Source: Chloroflexota bacterium (GTDB lineage: Bacteria > Chloroflexota > Anaerolineae > Anaerolineales > Villigracilaceae). Taken from it: a stretch of DNA of 17,872 nucleotides. Location of the stretch: positions 1 to 17,872 of the forward strand of contig JAKANW010000005.1 of NCBI GenBank assembly GCA_021823555.1, written 5' to 3'. The position numbers and the translations under genes were made by a program. Each line of letters begins with the position of its first letter. Within the stretch, counting starts at the first letter, position 1. Below, piece by piece: positions 9,413-17,530 of this stretch. Under the pieces are notes generated by a model that ran no database searches, was not told the DNA's origin, and was given only the letters and a program-made list of their open reading frames with translations.

Positions 9413-10057
9413 TCAAACCCTAAAGGTTTTGCGAAGTCCTCGCAGAGGGGAAACCTTTAGGGTCTCAGATTCTTCTTCCTCAAACAATGCGGCCAAGTGG
9501 CGGCGTAAAAACGCAGCCGCCCGCTCCAATCGGGACTCGAAGGTGTTGATGACAACCACGCGGCCATCCTCGCTTTTGGCGATCAACCCGCCGCAGCAAT
9601 TCAATTCGTAACTCACGGGCAAATCTAACTTCAAATCTTCGAGAATACTTTTCAACAACGCCATATCGCGTGGATCAGCCAGAAGCTGAGCTTTGCCATC
9701 TGGTGCAAGTTCAGTCAGTGCTTCCTCGGTTAGCTTGCACAACACGGACGGGTAGGACGAATCCGCGCGGATGGAGGTGATGCGCTCGTGTGCACAGGTG
9801 ATGGCAGTATCAACGAGGTCTTCTCTCACATCGCCGACGATGCGCAAGGACTCCAGGTGCGCTCGATGGAAAATCCGCGCGCGTTCCGCGATGGCTGGAG
9901 CGCTTGCGGTCGTGCATGAATCTTCTTCGATCTGGTGTGCTTCCATCTGCGCCTGTGCCAGGATCGCCTTCACCTGAGATTGTGTGTTCTTTTCAATCTC
10001 TTGAACCTGCGCATCTCCTGAAGCGCGGATCTTCTCGAGGATGGCCTGCAAACTCAT
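9413..10057 (-). CDS. atpE: V/A-type ATP synthase subunit E (peripheral stalk)
   Basis: Subunit E pairs with H/G to form the peripheral stalk that holds A3B3 still against the rotor. The 214-aa protein has a long N-terminal helix (MSLQAILEKIRASGDAQVQE) and a C-terminal alpha/beta domain with the family's GGLIAKSEDGRVVVINTFES stretch. ATG 10057 begins one base after the K stop (TAAGATG), so coupled translation is likely; the ribosome binding site is weak, and the in-frame TTG at 10072 lies inside K. Oddly, the last ~16 residues (TLKVSPLRGLRKTFRV) are encoded by a palindromic repeat (9417-9463) that also occurs outside genes, so the native C-terminus has been extended or replaced by the repeat. 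Confidence 0.9.
   Translation of the reverse strand: MSLQAILEKIRASGDAQVQEIEKNTQSQVKAILAQAQMEAHQIEEDSCTTASAPAIAERARIFHRAHLESLRIVGDVREDLVDTAITCAHERITSIRADSSYPSVLCKLTEEALTELAPDGKAQLLADPRDMALLKSILEDLKLDLPVSYELNCCGGLIAKSEDGRVVVINTFESRLERAAAFLRRHLAALFEEEESETLKVSPLRGLRKTFRV
9417..9463. repeat. CCTAAAGGTTT palindrome, copy 1 (inside 3' end of atpE)
   Basis: Perfect 13-bp arms, ACCCTAAAGGTTT (9417-9429) and AAACCTTTAGGGT (9451-9463), enclose a 21-base centre that contains a smaller GCGA/TCGC stem (9431-9443). The same arm sequence recurs at 10325-10350 and 17531-17566. This copy lies within the reading frame of subunit E and encodes its tail. The stop follows directly at 9413-9415. Confidence 0.9.
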
Positions 10058-10058
10058 C

Positions 10059-10301
10059 TTATTCGCCGCCAAGCAGTAACAACATGGCCGCCACCGCGAA
10101 GCCCAGAATGACCATCGTTTCAGGGATGGCGATCAGCAGGATCATCGTCCCGAGGGCTTCCGGTTTCTCGGCGATCACACCAGCCCCCGCCGCTCCGATC
10201 CGTCCCTGGGCTAGGCCTGTGCCCACAGCGGCCAGACCAATCGCCAGTCCCGCGCCGACCGCGGTCAGCCCAGTTCCAATTGCAGTCAGTCCAATTTCCA
10301 T
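10059..10301 (-). CDS. atpK: V/A-type ATP synthase subunit K (membrane ring, proteolipid)
   Basis: Subunit K (c or L) forms the rotating membrane ring. This 80-aa protein is a two-helix hairpin of the 8-kDa type, as in Thermus and F-type rings, not the 16-kDa four-helix form. Helix 1 is Gly/Ala-rich (GTGLTAVGAGLAIGLAAVG), the polar loop is AQGRIGAAGAGVIAEKPEA, and helix 2 carries the ion-binding Glu61 in AIPETMVILGF. Gln32 and Thr62 match positions that coordinate Na+ in Na+-dependent c-rings, though the Tyr of Ilyobacter c is Leu66 here. A strong AAGGAGG sits 5 nt before ATG 10301, suiting a subunit needed in many copies. It is preceded by a palindrome in the I-K gap. Confidence 0.93.
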   Translation of the reverse strand: MEIGLTAIGTGLTAVGAGLAIGLAAVGTGLAQGRIGAAGAGVIAEKPEALGTMILLIAIPETMVILGFAVAAMLLLLGGE

Positions 10302-10306
10302 TTCTG

Positions 10307-10313
10307 CCTCCTT
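10307..10313 (-). promoter_or_regulatory. Strong ribosome binding site for atpK
   Basis: Read on the minus strand, AAGGAGG lies five bases before ATG 10301. It is among the best Shine-Dalgarno matches in the operon, which fits the high copy number of the ring subunit. Confidence 0.75.
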
Positions 10314-10324
10314 GAGGTATAGAT

Positions 10325-10350
10325 CCTAAAGGTTTTCGGAAACCTTTAGG
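10325..10350. repeat. CCTAAAGGTTT palindrome, copy 2 (atpI-atpK gap)
   Basis: Perfect 11-bp arms, CCTAAAGGTTT (10325-10335) and AAACCTTTAGG (10340-10350), are joined by the tetraloop-sized TCGG. This is a compact form of copy 1 without the 21-base centre. It sits between the stop of I and the ribosome binding site of K, so the mRNA just upstream of K can form a stable hairpin. Confidence 0.9.
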
Positions 10351-10364
10351 GTCTTCCCATTAAA

Positions 10365-12251
10365 TTACATTCGACTCCTAAACGGTTCATATGGCCTCCC
10401 GCCGCCCTCATAAAATTTGCGGAAGAATTCCACATAATGCAGACGTAAACTATGAATCGTGGGACTGAACATGCCCAGAACGAGATTCAGGGCATGGATC
10501 AAGATAGCCAGAATCGCGCCCACGATGACATTGCCCGTGATCCCAGCCACTTCGTTTGCGACTTTCGCCAGATAGACCGAGGCCAATCCGATAGCCGCAA
10601 TACGCAGATAGGAAAGCACGTTGCCGATCAAAGTGATGAACTCGATGGGTCCCATGATGACGCCCAGGCAACCAAGCGATGTGCTCAACAACACAACGCC
10701 GATGATCACAATAGCGATGGCAAAATTCATGAATCCCTGAGGCAGGAAATCTGTCAGCACGCCGACCATGAAAAAGAGTCCGATCAAGCCCACGAGCATC
10801 CCGCCGCGCTCCAATAGTTGGTTGCGGCTTCTGTCTTTTATGGCTTCCCATACGCCCAGGATCAATCCCAAAGTGACATGCACGGTGCCGACCACCACGG
10901 TCATGATGAGAAGTCCCAATACATGTTCTGAACTGGTGCGGTCAAACCACAACGCATGCAACCCAATATATTCACCCAGCGTGCCAAAAGCCTCGCCATA
11001 CAAAAAACCAAACAAGATGGACCAACCCGCTCCCATCGCCAGTACGATGAGAATGTCGCGGAGTACTCCTGATTTAAATCGGCGCAAAAATCCCAAACTG
11101 AGCGCCAGCACCAGGGCGCCATATCCCACATCGCCGAGGATCATGCCGAAGAAGATGGGCAGGAAGAACGCCATCAAACGGGTAGGGTCAATGTGACCAT
11201 AGCGCGGCAAGGCAAGCAATTTGACAAGACTCTCAAAAGGCTTTGCCACACGCGGATTTTGTAAAATAACGGGCGCGCGTTTTTTCATTTCGGGTGTCAT
11301 TTTCAATTTCTGGATGAACACGGCATTGCCAACGTTCTCCCGAAGAGCTGCTTCGACTCTTCCGATCTCTTTGGCAGGCACCCAACCGACGAGTACAAAG
11401 GTCAAGTCGGTTTCTCCAAAGCGAGGCAATACGCGCGAGGTTTCGATCTCATCCTGCAGGGCAGCGCGCCAGACGGCCAATTTTTCACACCATTGCGCGG
11501 ATAGTTCAGCCAGTTCGCGGTTGATGTCTTTGATCTGTTCGGGGATGGATGCCATGCGGCGATACAAAGCCGCCAGGATCACGTCGGGAGAGCCTTCCCC
11601 CAATTCGGCGGGCAGGCGCAGACGCGAAATGTCCTCGCGGCCCAACAGGGCTTCTATCTCGTTTGTGAATTTCTCGGGGAAGACGATCAACATGGCACGC
11701 GTGGAGACATCCACGTCGCTGGCGACCACCTCGGCGCGTCCCTGGGTCAGGTCGAACACACGTTTGCCGATTGCATCCAGGATGTCCATGTGTTCGCGGT
11801 TGACCAGGATACCCACCGATCTGTTTCCCGGTTCGCGTACGGATGACGGGATGATTGGCAACAACTTGCGTAATGTCGCCTCGTAGCGCGGCAGGGATGT
11901 AAGTTCAGATTCGAGCCGCTCGCGTTGAGAAGTAAGTGACTTTACTTTAGGCATCAGTTCTTCCACGCCCGCGCGAGCCTCGAACAGATAATTCCCTGAA
12001 GGAGAAACCACAGCTTTTTGATGAACACCAGCCAGGGCATCCAGCAACCCTCCAATGCGCGCGACCAGCAGGCTGAGTTCCTCCTGCTGGCGAAGCGTAT
12101 CCCGATCCAGTGAAAGCGGGCGCGCTGAGACTTCGGGCACTTCGGTCAACTCTTCGATGTGCATGCAACCCAAATGTCGTAATGTGTGAATAACAGCCTG
12201 TAGATTGGCTTTTAGTCCTACGATCTCAACAGGAACCATTTCAAGATTCAT
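10365..12251 (-). CDS. atpI: V/A-type ATP synthase subunit I (membrane stator, a-subunit)
   Basis: Subunit I (subunit a) provides the ion half-channels beside the K ring. The 628-aa protein has a cytoplasmic N-terminal half of about 350 residues with coiled-coil stretches (VPVEIVGLKANLQAVIHTL at the start), then about seven to eight membrane helices beginning near LMAFFLPIFFGMILGDVGYG (359-378). The essential Arg is R550 in GNVLSYLRIAAIGLAS. The C-terminal HALNLVLGMFSPTIHSLRLH and YVEFFRKFYEGGGRPYEPF are family signatures. ATG 12251 overlaps the H stop by a few bases and has GGAGGT about 10 nt upstream; ATG 12239, four codons in, is an alternative start. The length is typical. Confidence 0.95.
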   Translation of the reverse strand: MNLEMVPVEIVGLKANLQAVIHTLRHLGCMHIEELTEVPEVSARPLSLDRDTLRQQEELSLLVARIGGLLDALAGVHQKAVVSPSGNYLFEARAGVEELMPKVKSLTSQRERLESELTSLPRYEATLRKLLPIIPSSVREPGNRSVGILVNREHMDILDAIGKRVFDLTQGRAEVVASDVDVSTRAMLIVFPEKFTNEIEALLGREDISRLRLPAELGEGSPDVILAALYRRMASIPEQIKDINRELAELSAQWCEKLAVWRAALQDEIETSRVLPRFGETDLTFVLVGWVPAKEIGRVEAALRENVGNAVFIQKLKMTPEMKKRAPVILQNPRVAKPFESLVKLLALPRYGHIDPTRLMAFFLPIFFGMILGDVGYGALVLALSLGFLRRFKSGVLRDILIVLAMGAGWSILFGFLYGEAFGTLGEYIGLHALWFDRTSSEHVLGLLIMTVVVGTVHVTLGLILGVWEAIKDRSRNQLLERGGMLVGLIGLFFMVGVLTDFLPQGFMNFAIAIVIIGVVLLSTSLGCLGVIMGPIEFITLIGNVLSYLRIAAIGLASVYLAKVANEVAGITGNVIVGAILAILIHALNLVLGMFSPTIHSLRLHYVEFFRKFYEGGGRPYEPFRSRM

Positions 12252-12603
12252 CTGTTATCCCACCTCCTTTCAAGCCGAGGACGATGCTTAGAATCCCCTG
12301 GATTGCTCCTTCCATGCGGACTTGCCCTTTTCGCTCCAGATCGGCTGCCTGGTTGTGTGCGTGTTCAACAATTGTGCGCGCTTCCTCCTCGGCTTTGGAT
12401 ACGATCCCCTTATAGCGAATCTGCCCTTCCCGGGTCCCGGATTCGTGCGCCTGTTTTTTGAGGAGAGTTGCTTGGGCGCGCGCTTCAGCTATGGCGCGCT
12501 CAGATGCTTCGCGCGCTGTTACAATCTTTCGTGTTATTTCTGCTTCGGCCAGTCGGATTTGGTCCAGTGGCGACAGCCCGGCAGAGGATGTTTGATCGGT
12601 CAT
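12241..12603 (-). CDS. atpH: V/A-type ATP synthase subunit H/G (peripheral stalk)
   Basis: This 120-aa protein is first in the operon, where Thermus has subunit G. It is almost entirely one long helix rich in Ala, Glu, Arg and Gln (AEAEITRKIVTAREASERAI, then KAEEEARTIVEHAHNQA), as expected for the H/G subunit that winds with E into the peripheral stalk. It ends with a short hydrophobic segment (GILSIVLGLKGGG). The assignment rests on position and helix composition, since the family is poorly conserved. ATG 12603 has GGAGG nine bases upstream. The gene overlaps the start of I by 11 bp. The region before it holds a candidate promoter about 270 bp away. Confidence 0.82.
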   Translation of the reverse strand: MTDQTSSAGLSPLDQIRLAEAEITRKIVTAREASERAIAEARAQATLLKKQAHESGTREGQIRYKGIVSKAEEEARTIVEHAHNQAADLERKGQVRMEGAIQGILSIVLGLKGGGITDES

Positions 12604-12871
12604 GAAATGACGCCTCCATCCAGACAGGCATGTTGGAATAACTAGCCAACCGTTTCACCGCATCGGGCGTCTGGATAATTTTGATTTTCCCCGCTTCGAG
12701 ATTGTGGTTCAAAATGCCTCTCACTTCCCTGTGGATTCCATTGGACAGGTTCGGGGTAAGGGGTGGGTAATATCTTTTGCTATCAGCTTTTCTCCTCAGG
12801 GCGGCTTTTGTGAGGGATGAAAGAGGCTACATTCACGGCGGGCATCCTTTTGTGAAAACATTTCTAATATT
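12604..12871 (-). other. Long leader of the ATPase operon
   Basis: Between the candidate promoter and the first ATPase gene lies about 270 bp with no recognised gene. A GTG-initiated frame (12724 downward, beginning VRGILNHNLEAGKIKI) stays open for 74 codons and runs into subunit H in another frame. Its first ~40 codons read like plausible protein, but I recognise no family and the rest is a shadow of H. It could be a leader ORF, a decayed gene end or chance. No clear riboswitch fold was found by eye. Confidence 0.3.
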
Positions 12872-12900
12872 AGTTTAGCACCAGCATGGCTTCATTTCAA
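12872..12900 (-). promoter_or_regulatory. Candidate sigma70-type promoter of the ATPase operon
   Basis: Read on the minus strand, TTGAAA (12900-12895) and TAAACT (12877-12872) are spaced by exactly 17 bases in an A/T-rich stretch within otherwise G/C-rich sequence. The -35 matches the consensus at 5 of 6 bases and the -10 at 4 of 6. A second possible -10, TAATAT, lies slightly downstream. The position upstream of the first ATPase gene and the direction both fit. Confidence 0.45.
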
Positions 12901-13039
12901 TGAGGGATTGACACGGTTTCTGTAACATACACGGTGGGTGAGTTCGGGAGGTTGGCGGAACAAAAATAACCCTGCATACACATGTTCGGCGCGCCCAGAC
13001 AACGCAAGCGCTGCGAAATCCTGCATGGGCTTAACGCTC

Positions 13040-13066
13040 CCTGCAAAGCATGTTCCGCTTTGCAGG
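13040..13066. repeat. Perfect 10-bp inverted repeat in the PAS remnant
   Basis: CCTGCAAAGC (13040-13049) and GCTTTGCAGG (13057-13066) are perfect inverted arms with a 7-base loop. They fall on the PCKACSALQ codons. No T-tract follows, so it is not a standard terminator on either strand. It could be an operator in the divergent region or chance. Confidence 0.6.
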
Positions 13067-13245
13067 CGATTGAGACAGGTGCGCCCCAGGCCGGAGAATG
13101 GATCGCCAGCAATGGCTGTACTTACATGGCCGATGACAATCTATTTATTGACAACGACGGTACGCAGCGCACCCTTGAAATTGGCGCGCACGATTGCTGC
13201 CCGGGTGGGAGTACGGAGATACAACAAATTCAATCTACCCCGGCG

Positions 13246-13274
13246 CTACCCTCGATCTCGTTTGGTGCTATACT
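13246..13274 (+). promoter_or_regulatory. Possible promoter of the hybrid kinase gene
   Basis: TATACT (13269-13274) is a good -10 match about 75 bases before the kinase ATG. The -35 at the proper distance (CTACCC, 13246-13251) is poor, so an extended -10 or activator-dependent promoter would be needed. Weak evidence. Confidence 0.25.
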
Positions 13275-13338
13275 AAAAATTGTCGATGGTTGATATTTGA
13301 ACATGCCGATAAATGGGTCATAATTTTCCCTCCGGGGT

Positions 13339-13343
13339 GGAGG
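13339..13343 (+). promoter_or_regulatory. Ribosome binding site that sets the kinase start
   Basis: GGAGG lies six bases before ATG 13350. It favours this start over the in-frame ATG at 13194, whose extra 52 residues include an unlikely Trp/Cys/Pro-rich stretch and are encoded partly by the PAS remnant and the candidate promoter. Confidence 0.75.
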
Positions 13344-13349
13344 AAGTGC

Positions 13350-16300
13350 ATGAAGCATGAAACCGATTCCCAGCATCAAGATGAAATCGAAATCCTGCGC
13401 CAACAGGTTGGCGAGGCGCACGCCGAATTACAGCGGCGTGACGCCGAACTGGCCCTCATCAATAGCATACAACAAGGATTAGCGGCCAAACTGGATTTTC
13501 AATCCATAGTGGATTTGGTTGGCGACAAACTGCGCGAAGTATTCAATGCGCCCGACCTCTCCATCGGATGGTACGAAGAAAAAGCCAATCTGATTCATTA
13601 TCTTTACGCTTACGAACATGGCAAGCGCCTCACCATTCCATCTCAACCGCCGCAACCGGGCGGGCGATTTGAAATGATGCGGAAGACCCGCCAGCCTTCC
13701 GTGATTAACACCGCTGCCGATTTTGCCAAACTAAATATCACGGCGGTTCCCGGCACTGACTTGAGCCGATCCATCATTTCCGTCCCCATCATCAGCGGCG
13801 ACCGCGTGCTCGGGGCCATCGGCCTCGAAAACCACGAACGCGAGAATGCTTACGGCGAACCCGAAATCCGCCTGTTGACCACCGTTGCCGCGTCATTAGG
13901 CTCTGCCCTCGAAAACGCGCGCCTCTTTGACGAGACTCAGCGCCTGCTCAAAGAGAGCGAAGACCGCGCCGCCGAACTCGCTATCATCAACAGTGTACAG
14001 GCCGCGCTTGCCGCCGAACTCAACATTCAAGGCATCTACGGCGCTGTCGGCGACAGGATTCGAGATATCTTCCACAACACGGATTTGGCCATCCGCATCT
14101 ACGATCCTAAGACAAATCTTGTTCACTGGCCATACGCCTACGAAAACGGGAAGCGCATCACAGTTGAACCGTTCCCCCTCCCTGAGCGCGGATTTATGTC
14201 ACACGTTCTCCGCACCCGCGAGACACTGGTTATCAACGAAAACATAGCGCAGGCGGCGGAAAAATATGGCAGTTACGTGGTTCCTGGATTGCAGATGGAG
14301 AAATCGGCGGTTCACGTACCGCTTGCGGTGGGCGATCAAGCGCGCGGAGTGATTACCCTGGCTAACATGGAGCGGGAGCACGCCTTTAGCGAAACGGACG
14401 TGCGTTTGCTTCAGACCCTCGCCAACAGCATGAGCGTGGCGCTGGAGAATGCGCGTTTGTTCGATGAAACGCAGCGCCTGCTCAAAGAGACCGAACAGCG
14501 CAATGCGGAACTTGCTATCATTAACAGCGTGCAAGAGGGGCTTGCATCCAAACTGGATGTGCAAGCCATCTACGAATTAATTGGTGACAAGGTGTGTGAG
14601 GTATTCAATGTGCAAGTCGTAGATATTGTGATCTATGATCCAGCCACCGATTTGATCTCCATGCCCTACTCTTATGAAAAAGGCGACCGCAGCGTCATCT
14701 CTCCCCGAGAACCTTATGGATTCCGACTGCATGTCATTAACAGCCGTACTTCCTTATTGATTAACCAGAATTTCGTAGAGCTGGCATCTCAATACAACAA
14801 TCCGCTTGTCACTGGGGAATGGCCCAAATCCGCATTGTTCGTACCGCTGATGGTTGATGACAAAGTAAAGGGCATCATCTCAATCCAGGACCTTGACCGG
14901 GAGAATGCTTTCAGCGCCTCTGATGTGCGTCTCTTGCAAACGCTAGCCAATGCGATGAGTATCGCCATTGAAAACGCCCGTCTCTTCGACGAGACCCAGC
15001 GCCGTGCGGCCGAACTGGCAACGGTCAACACGGTCAGCACGGCCATGGCTGGCGAACTCGATTTGAGCGCGCTCATCGAACTTGTCGGGGAGCAAATCCG
15101 CTCCGTGTTCAAGGCCGATATTGCCTATGTCGCTTTATTGGACAGGGAAAGCAACATCATCAACTTTCCTTATCAATATGGACAACAGCTCGATCCTATC
15201 CAATTAGGCCAGGGCCTTACCAGCAAGATCATCCAAAGCGGCCAACCTTTGCTCATCAATCAGGAAATGGAGCGGCAGCGCCGGGAGTTGGGCACGACCC
15301 TCATCGGCAAGCGGGCGCGTTCATATCTTGGCGTCCCAATTTTCGCCAGTGGCGAGGCGATCGGCGTGGTCAGTGTGCAAAGCACCACGCAGGAAGGCGT
15401 GTTTACGGAAAACGATCAGCGTTTGCTTGGCACGATTGCGGCAAACGTAGGCGTGGCGCTGCAAAACGCCCGCCTCTTCGACGAGATCAATCGCCAGGAA
15501 CAGGTTGCCCAGGAAACTCAACGCCGTTTGGCCGATATTATCAATTTCCTGCCGGACGCCACCCTGGTGATTGACCGCGAGGGCAAAGTGATCGCCTGGA
15601 ATCGCGCCATCGAGGAGATGAGCAGCGTCCCGGCGGAAGCCATGCTCGGCAAGGATAATTACGAATATGCCATCCCCTTCTATGGCGAGCGCCGCCCGAT
15701 CCTGATTGATCTGGTGCTCCTGCCGCGCGAAGAGATCGAGCAAAAGTATGTACACATCCATCGGGCGGGGGAAATTCTGACAGGGGAAACCTATACGCCA
15801 GCCCTGAAAGACGGAGCGCGCTTTTTGTATGCCACGGCTTCAGCCCTGCACGATTCGCAGGGTAATGTTGTGGGCGCCATCGAAATCATCCGCGATATCA
15901 CGGAACGCAAGCACACCGAAGAGGAACTGAACAAGGCCAAGGCTGAAGCAGAAGAAGCCAATCACGCCAAGAGCGCCTTCCTGGCCACCATGAGTCACGA
16001 GATCCGCACCCCGATGAACGCGGTCATCGGCATGAGCGGCCTGTTGCTGGATACGCCGCTCAACCCCGAGCAGCGCGAGTACGCTGAGACCATCCGCAAC
16101 TCTGGCGACGCCTTGCTGGCCGTGATCAACGACATCCTGGACTTCAGCAAGATCGAGGCCGGGAAGATGGACCTGGAGCACCAACCCTTCGACCTGCGCG
16201 AGTGCGTCGAATCCGCCCTGGACCTTGTGGCTGGCCACGCCGTCGAGAAGGGCCTCGACCTGGCCTATATCCTCGCAGACGATATTCCTGTCGGCATGCG

Positions 16301-17516
16301 AGGCGACGTCACTCGTCTGCGCCAGATCCTGATCAACCTGTTGGGCAACGCGATCAAATTCACCGAAGAGGGCGAAGTCGTGCTGACAGTCAAACGCGGC
16401 AGGAAAAAAGACGAACTGCTCTTCAGCGTGCGCGATACCGGCATCGGTATCGTGCACGACCGCATGGATACCCTGTTCCAGTCGTTCAGCCAGGCGGACT
16501 CTTCAACTACTCGCAAATATGGCGGCACCGGCCTGGGACTTGCCATCAGCCAGCGATTGGCCGAAATGATGGGAGGCCGCATCCAGGTCCAGAGTGAGGG
16601 CGTGCCCGGCAAAGGCTCCACGTTTTTCTTTACGATCCACGCCGAGCCGGCCAAAGTCCCCAGCCGAATGTTGCAAAAAGATGTTATCGGACTCCAGGCA
16701 ACCTTGCAGGGCAAGCGCCTGCTGATTGTGGATGACAACGCTACCAACCGCCGCATTCTTCATTTACAGACAGAAAAGTGGGGCATGGCGCCGCGTGAGA
16801 CCGGCTCCCCAAAGCAGGCCTTGAGGTGGCTCAAGGCGGGCGAACATTTCGACCTGGCTATTCTCGATATGCACATGCCCGAAATGGACGGAGTGGAACT
16901 TGCGCGGGCCATCCGTAAAATGTCGAATGGCAAATCCATGCCTCTGGCAATGCTCAGTTCCCTGGGCCGCCGCGAGTCCCGCCTCGAGGAGGCGGACTTT
17001 GTTGCCCACCTTCACAAGCCGCTTAAACCCTCCCAACTCTTCGACGCGCTGGTGAACATTTTTGCCGCTTCGGTTCCTGAGGAAAAAATCAAGCCATCCG
17101 CAGAGAAACCTCACTTCGACCCGCAGATGGGCAAGCGCCATCCATTGCGCATCCTGCTGGCGGAGGATAACCTGGTCAATCAAAAGGTCGCTCTGCGCAT
17201 CCTGGAGCAATCCGGCTACCACGCCGATATCGCCTCCAACGGGAAAGAGACGCTCGAATCAGTTGCCCGCCAGCCGTACGATGTGATTTTGATGGATGTG
17301 CAAATGCCTGAGATGGACGGCTTGGAAGCCACCCGACAGATCCTTGCCAACTGGCCGAAGAAGAAGGACCGTCCGCACATCATTGCCATGACCGCCAACG
17401 CCATGCAAAGCGACCGCGAGATGTGCCTGGCGGCGGGCATGGACGACTACGTTGCCAAGCCCATTCGCGTCCCTGAATTGATGGAGGCATTGGGGAAGGT
17501 CAAAGCGAGAAAATAA
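13350..17516 (+). CDS. Soluble hybrid histidine kinase: 4 GAF, PAS, HisKA, HATPase, 2 REC
   Basis: This 1388-aa hybrid sensor kinase has no membrane segment, so it senses cytoplasmic or diffusible signals. Domains in order: short coiled coil (1-32); four tandem GAF domains (about 33-200, 210-375, 388-550, 556-714); PAS (722-855, ending EIIRDITERK); HisKA with phospho-His H883 in ATMSHEIRTPMN; HATPase with an N box (INLLGNAIKF) and G box starting at D1029 (DTGIGI), then GGTGLGLAIS; receiver 1 with D1128/D1129 and phospho-Asp D1173 (ILDMHMPEMDG); receiver 2 with phospho-Asp D1316 (LMDVQMPEMDG). All key residues are present. The GAF domains share near-identical linkers (ENARLFDETQR), a sign of internal duplication. 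An HPt gene follows 67 bp downstream, as expected for a His-Asp-His relay. The ligands cannot be read from the sequence. Confidence 0.93.
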   Translation: MKHETDSQHQDEIEILRQQVGEAHAELQRRDAELALINSIQQGLAAKLDFQSIVDLVGDKLREVFNAPDLSIGWYEEKANLIHYLYAYEHGKRLTIPSQPPQPGGRFEMMRKTRQPSVINTAADFAKLNITAVPGTDLSRSIISVPIISGDRVLGAIGLENHERENAYGEPEIRLLTTVAASLGSALENARLFDETQRLLKESEDRAAELAIINSVQAALAAELNIQGIYGAVGDRIRDIFHNTDLAIRIYDPKTNLVHWPYAYENGKRITVEPFPLPERGFMSHVLRTRETLVINENIAQAAEKYGSYVVPGLQMEKSAVHVPLAVGDQARGVITLANMEREHAFSETDVRLLQTLANSMSVALENARLFDETQRLLKETEQRNAELAIINSVQEGLASKLDVQAIYELIGDKVCEVFNVQVVDIVIYDPATDLISMPYSYEKGDRSVISPREPYGFRLHVINSRTSLLINQNFVELASQYNNPLVTGEWPKSALFVPLMVDDKVKGIISIQDLDRENAFSASDVRLLQTLANAMSIAIENARLFDETQRRAAELATVNTVSTAMAGELDLSALIELVGEQIRSVFKADIAYVALLDRESNIINFPYQYGQQLDPIQLGQGLTSKIIQSGQPLLINQEMERQRRELGTTLIGKRARSYLGVPIFASGEAIGVVSVQSTTQEGVFTENDQRLLGTIAANVGVALQNARLFDEINRQEQVAQETQRRLADIINFLPDATLVIDREGKVIAWNRAIEEMSSVPAEAMLGKDNYEYAIPFYGERRPILIDLVLLPREEIEQKYVHIHRAGEILTGETYTPALKDGARFLYATASALHDSQGNVVGAIEIIRDITERKHTEEELNKAKAEAEEANHAKSAFLATMSHEIRTPMNAVIGMSGLLLDTPLNPEQREYAETIRNSGDALLAVINDILDFSKIEAGKMDLEHQPFDLRECVESALDLVAGHAVEKGLDLAYILADDIPVGMRGDVTRLRQILINLLGNAIKFTEEGEVVLTVKRGRKKDELLFSVRDTGIGIVHDRMDTLFQSFSQADSSTTRKYGGTGLGLAISQRLAEMMGGRIQVQSEGVPGKGSTFFFTIHAEPAKVPSRMLQKDVIGLQATLQGKRLLIVDDNATNRRILHLQTEKWGMAPRETGSPKQALRWLKAGEHFDLAILDMHMPEMDGVELARAIRKMSNGKSMPLAMLSSLGRRESRLEEADFVAHLHKPLKPSQLFDALVNIFAASVPEEKIKPSAEKPHFDPQMGKRHPLRILLAEDNLVNQKVALRILEQSGYHADIASNGKETLESVARQPYDVILMDVQMPEMDGLEATRQILANWPKKKDRPHIIAMTANAMQSDREMCLAAGMDDYVAKPIRVPELMEALGKVKARK

Positions 17517-17530
17517 GATAACTATTCAGC

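Larger units (their letters stand above)
12982..13293 (+). pseudogene. Remnant or stand-alone fragment of a Cys-containing PAS domain
   Basis: This 103-codon frame reads, from residue 10, CEILHGLNAPCKACSALQAI, then TGAPQAGEWIASNGCTYM and DNDGTQRTLEIGAHD. The pattern C-x4-HG-x3-PC-x2-C, followed by a DG-x-x-R-x-LEI-x-x-D strand, closely resembles the PAS domains of bacterial sensor kinases that read CYEVxHGxxxPCxxC and end in DITERK. Here the N-terminal half of the PAS fold is absent (an in-frame stop at 12967-12969), no good ribosome binding site precedes the ATG, and the end diverges right after LEIGAHD. I read it as a truncated remnant of a sensor gene, possibly the former neighbour or 5' part of the kinase next door. 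An alternative is a functional small Cys-rich protein. Confidence 0.45.

Noticed and set aside
12500..12724. 74-codon minus-strand GTG frame before subunit H
   Set aside because: Its second half is an out-of-frame shadow of subunit H and the ribosome binding site (AGGGA directly before GTG) is too close. The first 40 codons look somewhat protein-like, so it is mentioned only in the leader entry.
12908..12913. TTGACA on the plus strand as a -35 box for a plus-strand transcript
   Set aside because: No acceptable -10 hexamer is found 16-18 bases downstream.
13194..13349. Longer N-terminus of the hybrid kinase
   Set aside because: It lacks a ribosome binding site, has Trp/Cys-rich non-domain sequence and overlaps the PAS remnant, while ATG 13350 has GGAGG at the right distance.
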